This document shows positions 57,615 through 64,000 of a stretch of DNA of 64,000 bases, in pieces. Under the pieces are notes generated by a model. It worked only from the letters and a program-made list of their open reading frames with translations, had not been told where the DNA came from and made no database searches. Numbering within the stretch: the stretch's first letter is position 1; each line of letters starts with the position of its first letter. This DNA is from Apiospora phragmitis (taxonomy: Eukaryota; Ascomycota; Sordariomycetes; Amphisphaeriales; Apiosporaceae). The position numbers were made by a program, and so were the translations under genes. The stretch covers positions 1,426,001-1,490,000 of the forward strand of contig JAQQWL010000016.1 of NCBI GenBank assembly GCA_038363925.1. The letters run 5' to 3'.

Positions 57615-57661
57615 GGGAAAAGACTGGGTTGGAACAACGCTCGGACTAACTCTAAATCAAC

Positions 57662-57838
57662 TATACACTGGAATAAACGCCTGTTAAAGCGTTCAACGTG
57701 TACTTCGTACGTAATAAACGAATGGAATAGTAATTTAATATTCTATAATCTAACGTTGATGTCAATTTCGGCGTCTAATAAACGGTCTGCGAGGCGCTAT
57801 TCCGTACGTAAACGGTAGCAGAATCTTGAACTGAAGTC
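57662..57838 (-). repeat. Right arm of inverted repeat around the DHA2 transporter
   Basis: Reverse-complement partner of 55154-55335, starting only 47 bp after the DHA2 stop codon. The perfect 18-bp inner block is 57662-57679. Confidence 0.75.
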
Positions 57839-58303
57839 CAAAGGTCCAGCGCATGTCTATTTCAGGTTAGGGTGTTCCTGTCCCTTCGCCTACCTCATCC
57901 ACCCGCCAGTACGGAGTACTGCATATGGAGTAAGGAAAACTAGATGTGTTCATATGCAGTAAGGGTATATAGACATGCAGTTCATTTACTGTACATCTGG
58001 TATTAGAAATTCATAGAGAAATTGTAGAAAGTGTATTGCGAGCAGTGGGGAGCAGTGGGAGTGCGCGGCAGCTCCAACATGCTTGTCGCCCACTAAAGCC
58101 AAGCAATTTAGCCTGGAATACTGCATCTCAATCGGCAATGCTCCCCGACAGCGTTGCACTGCATTTTGGTCCAGCTATGGTCGTGGTCTGGAAACACCAA
58201 TCAATCCACCACGTTCCTCAGATGCGATACAATAATAGAATGAAATGGAGCTGACAATACGTAGAGTGCTCGCCACACATAGCATCCTACTGTAAGTATG
58301 CAA

Positions 58304-58315
58304 CTATATAAGAAG
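58304..58315 (+). promoter_or_regulatory. TATA box of the secreted phosphatase-fold gene
   Basis: CTATATAAGAAG lies about 125 bp upstream of ATG 58431. The intervening leader is C/T-rich and free of ATG in a good context, apart from one short upstream frame. Confidence 0.5.
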
Positions 58316-58430
58316 GCAAGGGTAGAATCGGTTTTGCACTGCATGAGGTTTTGGTTTCTTTACAACCATTGACTTCGCTGCAGCCACTAATTTACCCCGC
58401 GCCCCGCTGAAGAACGGCCGCCAACCCGCA

Positions 58431-59365
58431 ATGCGCCTCACTAACTTCCTGGGCATCCTCGCCCTAGCCGCAAACACCGCCATGGCGCAAAACACACTGC
58501 CTCTGCGTATTGTGACCTGGAACATCCGCTGGGCCACGCCGGTGCGCGAGATCAATGAGATGCCGTGGTCCACGCGCGCGCCCCTGGTCGTCTCGACGCT
58601 GTCCAAGACGGCGGCCGACACCCCCAACGCCGTCGTGATCGGGATGCAGGAGGTGATCGCGACCCAGCTCGACGACATCAAGACCGGGCTGAGTCAACAG
58701 GGGCAGGAGGGGGCGGCGCGTGGGCGCACATCGGCGTGGGCCGCGACGACGGGAAAGACAAAGGCGAGTTCAGCCCCATCCTGTACCGGCCGTCGGCGCT
58801 GCGCCTGCTCTACAACGAGACCAAGTGGCTGTCGCCGACGCCGAACACGCCGTCCTTCGGCTGGGGCGCCGGCAGCCGCCGCATCGTGACCATCGGCGTC
58901 TTCGAGCACGTCGGCACGGGCCGCCGCTTCGTCGCCGCCAACACGCACCTCGACAACCTGAGCGCGCGCGCCCGCAGCGAGGGCGTCCAGGTCGCGCTCG
59001 GGCGCATCCAGGCCGTTCAGCTCGAGTACGCCGGCGAAGAAGGAGAGGAGGGCCCGCTGCCCGTCTCGCTGACCGGCGACTTCAACTCGGAGCCCGGCCA
59101 GGACGCTTACACTGCCGTCACGGGGTCGGGATACCTGGGGGAGTTGTGCGAGCTGGCGGACGCGTCGCAGCGGGTCGGGCCCTACGAGACTTACACGAGC
59201 TTCTCGTCGTGGAAGAAGGGGTCGCGCATCGACTTCGTTTGGCTGGGGCCTGCGTCCGATACGAAGTGGACAGTCAGCAGGTACGAAGTCGTGGACAATG
59301 TGGTCGACGGGGTGTATGCGAGCGACCATAGAATGGTCTTTGGCGACGTCGAAGCGGCAGCCTAG
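58431..59365 (+). CDS. Secreted endonuclease/exonuclease/phosphatase-family protein
   Basis: Single exon, about 311 residues. The signal peptide MRLTNFLGILALAANTAMAQ is followed by the DNase I-like fold with its metal and catalytic residues: LRIVTWNIRW (Asn), VIGMQEV (Glu), AANTHLDN (His, Asp), LTGDFNSEPG (Asp, Asn), SRIDFVW and YASDHRMVFGDV (Asp-His pair). Fungal secreted members act on phosphodiesters or sugar or lipid phosphates, and the substrate is not clear. One missing G in a five-G run (about 58711) must be added so that QGQEG continues as GAWAHIGVGRDDGK. Everything else is open. Confidence 0.82.
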
Positions 59366-59863
59366 ATTAACGCTGTGCTAGCACGTCACTAATTGATTGT
59401 AGTTTCTGTGATGTTCACAATACAAAATCCGTCGAAGCACCTCGGTCTATTTCGTCGTTTTTCTTTCTCCGTTGTCTATCTGCCCAGGAACGTACCGATC
59501 TAGCAGGCAACCATTATTCCTAACCCTGCCACTACGAAAAAGCATTCAAACGACTCGGCTAGGTAACCTATCTGGCCTGAAAGGGGATTATTCGAAATGC
59601 GCTTCACTTCCTTGGTGCTGGACTAACCGCCAAAAAGTCCGTGTTCTCAACTCGGTCTTTGCCAGCGCCCGATATTAACTACCGCTTGGCGTGTATATAA
59701 TGCGACGGCGTCCAATGCGACAGCGTGACGTAAATAGAGACAGCAGCAATAGATACCAATCATTATACACATAAATCACTGGAAGACGCAAGTTGTCTGT
59801 TATTAGCATTCTACCCCAATCTTCTTTTCTTCCCATCATAATAATCAAACGCATCCTGCCATC
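59366..59863. other. Intergenic, promoter of the SDR gene
   Basis: About 500 bp, with no feature beyond an AT-rich stretch before the SDR ATG. Confidence 0.35.
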
Positions 59864-60786
59864 ATGTCTTACATGGAGTCCCTGCCGCGCCCCCACCAAG
59901 ACCTACCACACCAAGTCCTACGACCGCATCGCCAAGGACCACGGCTTCGAGGGCGCCGGCAAGACCGTCCTGATCACAGGTGGCGCCGGCGGCGTGGGCC
60001 TCGCCATCTCGCGCGCCTTCGCCGAGACCGGCGCGTCGCGCATCGCCATTGTGGCGCGGTCCGCCGGTCCCTCGGCGCAAGCGAAGGCCGAGCTCGAGGA
60101 CGCGCACCCGGGCCTGCAGGTCCTGACGTACGCCGCGTCCATCACGGACCGCGCGCGCACCGCGGAGATTCTGCGCGACCTCGGCGGCGGTGTCGACGTC
60201 TTGGTGCTCTGCGCCGGCGCCGCCCACCGTCGCGTCACCGCCGCCGAGGTCACGCTCCCGGAGGTCCGCGACGCGTTCGAGGTCAACACCATCGCTGCCT
60301 TCGACTGGACGCAGGCGTACCTCGCCTCGCCTTCGCCCCAGAGCAAGACCGTCATCAGCGTCGCCTCCGCGGCGGCCCAGATGCGCCACCCGATGCGCGC
60401 GGCGTACGGGCCGAGCAAGGCCGCCGAGGTACAGATCATGCAGGCGTTCGCCGCGGAGGCGGACTGGAAGCAGCAGCAGCAGCAACAGCAACAAGACGGG
60501 CCCAGGAAGGCGGAGGAGGAGGACGAGGCCAAGACCCGCATCTTCTCGTTCCACCCGGGGTCGCTCTACACCCCCGGCGTGGCGGAGCACTTCGCCAAGG
60601 ACGCGCTCGCGTGGGACGACATCGACCTGCCGGCGCACTTTGCGCGCTGGCTCGCGGGGGCCCCAGAGCGACTTCCTGCACGGACGCTATCTCTGGGCGC
60701 ACTGGGACGTGGACGAGCTGATCGCCGCCAAGGGGAGGCTGGCGGAGAGCCCGGAGGCCTTGACAATTGGGCTGATACAATTGTAG
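59864..60786 (+). CDS. Short-chain dehydrogenase/reductase
   Basis: Single exon, about 307 residues. From ATG 59864 ([10 protein letters not shown]) one more C in a five-C run (about 59890) leads into [20 protein letters not shown], then the classical SDR core: [20 protein letters not shown] (cofactor loop), [10 protein letters not shown] (NAG-like), the catalytic Ser in [11 protein letters not shown] and YGPSK (Tyr-xxx-Lys). A poly-Gln run of eight (60471-60494) and a charged loop interrupt the fold after helix F, an unusual low-complexity insert. An extra G near 60658 must be removed so that WLAGP continues to [19 protein letters not shown]. Substrate unknown. Confidence 0.8.
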
Positions 60787-61233
60787 TGGTAGCGGTAGCG
60801 GTAGAAAGTAGGGTTCGACTGAGTATGCTTTGCACGTAGAGATTGCGAATATAGGCGGTAGCTGGATGACTGAAGTTGCTTCCTTAGTTTCTTTCAATGT
60901 AATAGTCAGCGCTGACCCCTCAGCAAATATATTTCAGGGCGTTGCCCTTGTCAAGTTGTCGCATTGGAGTATATCGAGGCCACTAATCTTGGCATTAGTG
61001 GATATCCACTTTTGCGTGCGACACAAGTCATTACCATCCGACTTGGCATCACCACTGACACCAATGTCAAATCTCCCCACTGGTATGGTCTGGTAACTAT
61101 CCAGTGTTGGCCAAGCTTGTATCCATATCAGCTCCCCGTTATTTCTGTTGCACAATGCTAGTTGAGGCCTGGAAACCGTACAGTTGCGGAGGCGGCGGTG
61201 TATTTTGCGTAGGAGGAAGGGGTAGAAGCTCCG
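60787..61233. other. Convergent intergenic region
   Basis: Between the SDR (+) and rhodopsin-domain (-) 3' ends. Nothing else is seen. Confidence 0.4.
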
Positions 61234-62682
61234 TTAGTGGTGGTGGGTGTTGGCGGCCTCGACGTCCGTCTCGGCCAACATGGCGCTGTCGTTGAAGTGC
61301 TGGACGCGGCGCTGGATGGCCGTTGTTATTTTGCCGCGGGAGGTAATGAATTTGATGTATGTTTTGAACCTGCCCCGGCGGCATTCTATGAAGTTGACTC
61401 CGCAGGCCCTCTCCATGAGCGGTTGCAGTATGGGAATCGACGCCGCGATCACGATGGTGCTTCCTTCGGCTCTATGCTTCTGTTAGTCCATCTGAGAACG
61501 TGGAAGGCGGCATCATAAGTTGCAGTGCTCGTAGTACACACACTGTCCATGTTTGCAAATCCGCATTTGCCCCTATATTAATCGAAAATGAGTCAGTTGT
61601 TGGGGAGCAGGCGTCTAAGGGAGACAGCCACTAACAGGTAAAGTCGGGATCCGCGAGAGCAGGAAGATGTGTCGTCTTGTAGACAGCCACAGCACCAGAC
61701 CTAGGGCTTCCGATTAGCTATCGTCAAGCAGGAACAAAAGCTGGAGTGTTCGGGGGGGTTTAAATCCGATTTCAAGTCCCACAGACAACAGATGGTACTT
61801 ACAAGACCCCAAGGCCCAGCGCGACGCACAAGGCATTCTTTTTTCTACGGCGCATTTGTAGGCGGTAAAGGACTGCAGACGGATAAATCGCAAGGTAGAA
61901 GTCGACAAAGGCCGATAGTGCTTAGAAACCATGAGACCGGCATGTTTACCTCAAGTCGACGCTCCACGATATGGGGAGGGCAACACAGTGCACTTACATC
62001 CAGCAAACAAGCACCATTTGACTTGTACATGGACAGGGACGCAGTGGTCCGGAGGGTTGAGCCGCACATCATTGAACGGCGGACACTTCTCGTCGAGCAC
62101 CCGGATGAGTATGCCAACGGTAGCGAGCAGTGTCAGCTGAACCGTGATACCCATGCCCCATAGAAACATATAGTGAGTCTTCCTGGGGGCGAGGAGGCGG
62201 ACTAATAGAGCGATAACGGCCAGCTTGGGGATGGCGAAGGACATGACGCTCGGGCAGAAGGCGATATATGTCCAGGTCGTGACGGCGATCTGGTCCTCGC
62301 GGCTAAGGGCTTCCACATGGCGACCGAGGTCATGGGCGACGGCTTTGGAAGTGAGAGCGCACGAAGCGATGCTGGCAGCCTGCGATAATGCGAAGACAGA
62401 TCGTTATCAGCAGCCTAAACACACTGCGTGCATGGCAATGCAAGCGCTGCGGAAGACGATATTTGATGCACCTACAACGGAGAGCATGATCCAATAGTCA
62501 TCGCTTCGGAGATTCCGACGCATGAACGCCCTTACATAAATCCTCATCGTAGCCACAACTGCCGCTGCGCCCGTGACGCTCCACGTTGAAACAAGCGTGG
62601 TGGTGCTTCGGTTCTGGGCCAGATAGCTCTCGCGACCGGGGTCCGTCGTGTTTGTATTCCCTGAAGCGGCCGACATAAACAT
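61234..62682 (-). CDS. Rhodopsin-domain (SAT/PTH11-like) membrane protein
   Basis: The first exon is 62682-62476 and the second starts at 62379. At least four more short introns follow (G[T/C] donors near 62005, 61805, 61660 and 61555). The text gives AAAVVATMRIYVRAFMRRNL, SDDYWIMLSV, PSVMSFAIPKLAVIALLVRL, LWGMGITVQLTLLATVGILI, FVDFYLAIYPSAVLYRLQMR, ADLQTWTV and EGSTIVIAASIPILQPLMER before a polar tail. This is the same fold and exon order as the broken gene at 3339-4994, here without nonsense codons. Seven helices are expected, with the C-terminus inside. Members are often described as receptor-like; no ligand can be inferred. It appears intact. Confidence 0.75.
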
Positions 62683-63541
62683 GGTATGGTGGAGTCGACG
62701 AACGACAAACCATGGTGTTTATCACATATAATACTGATATCGCGACGTTGTTGTCACATTGGTATGGTGTTGAAAAATGGAGTGGGAGATGGTCACAGTT
62801 GCCACCAAAAGATTTCAATGACAAGCAAAGTGGACGGTATGATCTACTGGGGGTCCCCTCCACGCACGTCCTGGGAGACAGCCCTTTTCTGATCTTCCGC
62901 GTACTGGTAACGAAACTACGGCGGCCAGTTGGTAGAGTTTGTCGCCAAGACGAGGTTGCATCAACTGAACTCTTTCCAGAGCATCGTCTGACTTTAGATT
63001 CGCCAGCGACAAATGTCAGCGAGCATCTTAGTTCTTCCGACTGAATTCAATTCCACGCCCTAGTCCCTGGAAAGTTGGAGCTCCGAGCACTGGAATGGTA
63101 TTTGATAAAACTTCAGACGAGAGATAAGTCTGTGAAGCACCAGCTTGCACAAAACGAGGAGTTCAAAATCCACACGACACAGACTATGGTGTAGTACTAA
63201 GCCCTGAGTAAGCAGCTAGATTAAGCTGACACTTGACGTGGACTGCTAGTTTGTCAAAGCTTTGCATAATTTGCACTGCTTGTGCAATCATTGTGCGTGC
63301 CTCCGTGCATAGGCAGGCATAGTAAGACCGGGGTGATCGCGCCTCCGAGCACTCTCGGACTTTTGACACCATCATGCAATGTCCGACCCCCGAGACCGAG
63401 ACCGAACAGCACCCGATCTATGATAAAAAAGCGACAAACTCACAGTCTCATCCCTCCCCATGTCCTTCACTCCAGCCTGCAAACCAATATTGCTTCCAAT
63501 TCATATTTACCTAGACTTTCTTTGCCGCCAATCAATCCATC
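62683..63541. other. Intergenic, nothing recognised
   Basis: Divergent start region of the rhodopsin-domain gene (-) and the small protein gene (+). Confidence 0.4.
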
Positions 63542-63902
63542 ATGCATCCCGATATGCGCAGCCACCAGAACCCCTGGCACGTCTACCGCGCCGCCATGCG
63601 TGGCATGCCATACCGGGGCTTCTACGGTGGCGGGTCTCCCCTCCTTCGATTGGCTGTCTTTGGAGCCGGCTCCTACTTCATCGCGAAATACGTCGTGCGG
63701 TACGTTCAGCCCATGATTCTATACATAGTTACTGCAGCGTGCCTCAAGATGGGAGGTCTCCAAGAAGGGAAAAATATTGACCCTTTCTATCAGCGACGAG
63801 TTCAAACGCGAGGCTTTGCGCCAACAACAAGAACAGCCAGTGAGGTGCAGCGACTGCAGCAACAAGATCGAAGCCGCCACAGATAGCACGAGCAAGCCAT
63901 GA
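63542..63902 (+). CDS. Small 88-residue protein with one membrane helix and a CxxC pair
   Basis: Two exons, 63542-63699 and 63794-63902, with a GTACGT donor and ATCAG acceptor; together 88 residues. It starts MHPDMRSHQNPWHVYRAAMR, with a hydrophobic segment (LLRLAVFGAGSYFIAKYVV) followed by a charged helix (DEFKREALRQQQEQP) and RCSDCSNKIEAATDSTSKP. I prefer the spliced form because the second exon then reads as a clean charged helix; the unspliced frame runs on to 63886 with less sense. Size and plan resemble small mitochondrial inner-membrane proteins, but I do not recognise the family. Confidence 0.55.
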
Positions 63903-64000
63903 GGAAATTAGGCCGGCGAATGCTGCATCGACAATTCCTTAGCATGGTTAGGGGTTCGGGAGCGACCGACAACTGTAGCGTTTTGTGTTCATGAATATGC

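Overview
The window is nuclear DNA of a filamentous ascomycete (Pezizomycotina). Genes carry short spliceosomal introns (about 47-95 nt, GTAAGT-type donors, CTAAC/CTGAC-type branch sites). Coding blocks are GC-rich, intergenic DNA is near 50% GC, and two DNA-transposon relics show C-to-T/G-to-A decay of the RIP (repeat-induced point mutation) type. The families present (rhodopsin-domain membrane proteins, Dal5-, DHA2- and MCT-type MFS carriers, BBE-like flavoproteins, F-box proteins, secreted polygalacturonase) are typical of this group. I could not settle the class or species, and I see no tRNA, rRNA or CRISPR.

Layout. 1-13.2 kb is gene-poor and decayed: a frameshifted O-methyltransferase at the left edge, a broken rhodopsin-domain gene, an orphan single-pass membrane tail, a frameshifted MCT-type MFS carrier, a small glycine-rich gene, 3.4 kb without a recognisable gene, and a haloacid-dehalogenase pseudogene. 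13.5-22.3 kb holds an intact FAD oxidoreductase, a Dal5-type permease split by an AT-rich transposon, a membrane-anchored M24 peptidase homologue and an NAD(P)-binding reductase. 23-37.3 kb is the most housekeeping-like part: F-box protein, SNG1-like membrane protein, endopolygalacturonase, ANTH/AP180 endocytic adaptor, and mitochondrial aspartyl-tRNA synthetase with an odd repeat tail. 38-45 kb holds a BBE-like oxidase, a TauD-type dioxygenase related to xanthine dioxygenase, and a divergent NCS1 nucleobase permease. 45-53 kb holds a pogo/Fot1-like element with perfect inverted repeats, an F-box/zinc protein, and a divergent pair: a GH31 alpha-1,4-glucan lyase and an aldos-2-ulose (1,5-anhydrofructose) dehydratase. 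53-64 kb holds a MARVEL-like protein, a DHA2 drug transporter enclosed by a long inverted repeat, an endonuclease/exonuclease/phosphatase, an SDR, a second rhodopsin-domain gene and a small conserved-looking protein.

Main points. (1) Two unrelated genes, the NCS1 permease and the anhydrofructose dehydratase, carry homologous 166- and 168-nt introns that look like introner-like elements. (2) The glucan lyase/dehydratase pair is an anhydrofructose-pathway module. It seems to be decaying: the lyase lacks about 110 residues of its catalytic barrel and the dehydratase has two in-frame TAG codons. (3) About twenty single-base frame breaks, nearly all in short homopolymers and some in genes expected to be essential, suggest homopolymer errors in the underlying assembly. 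I therefore separate genes with only homopolymer breaks (probably intact in life) from those with nonsense codons or deletions (probably real pseudogenes).
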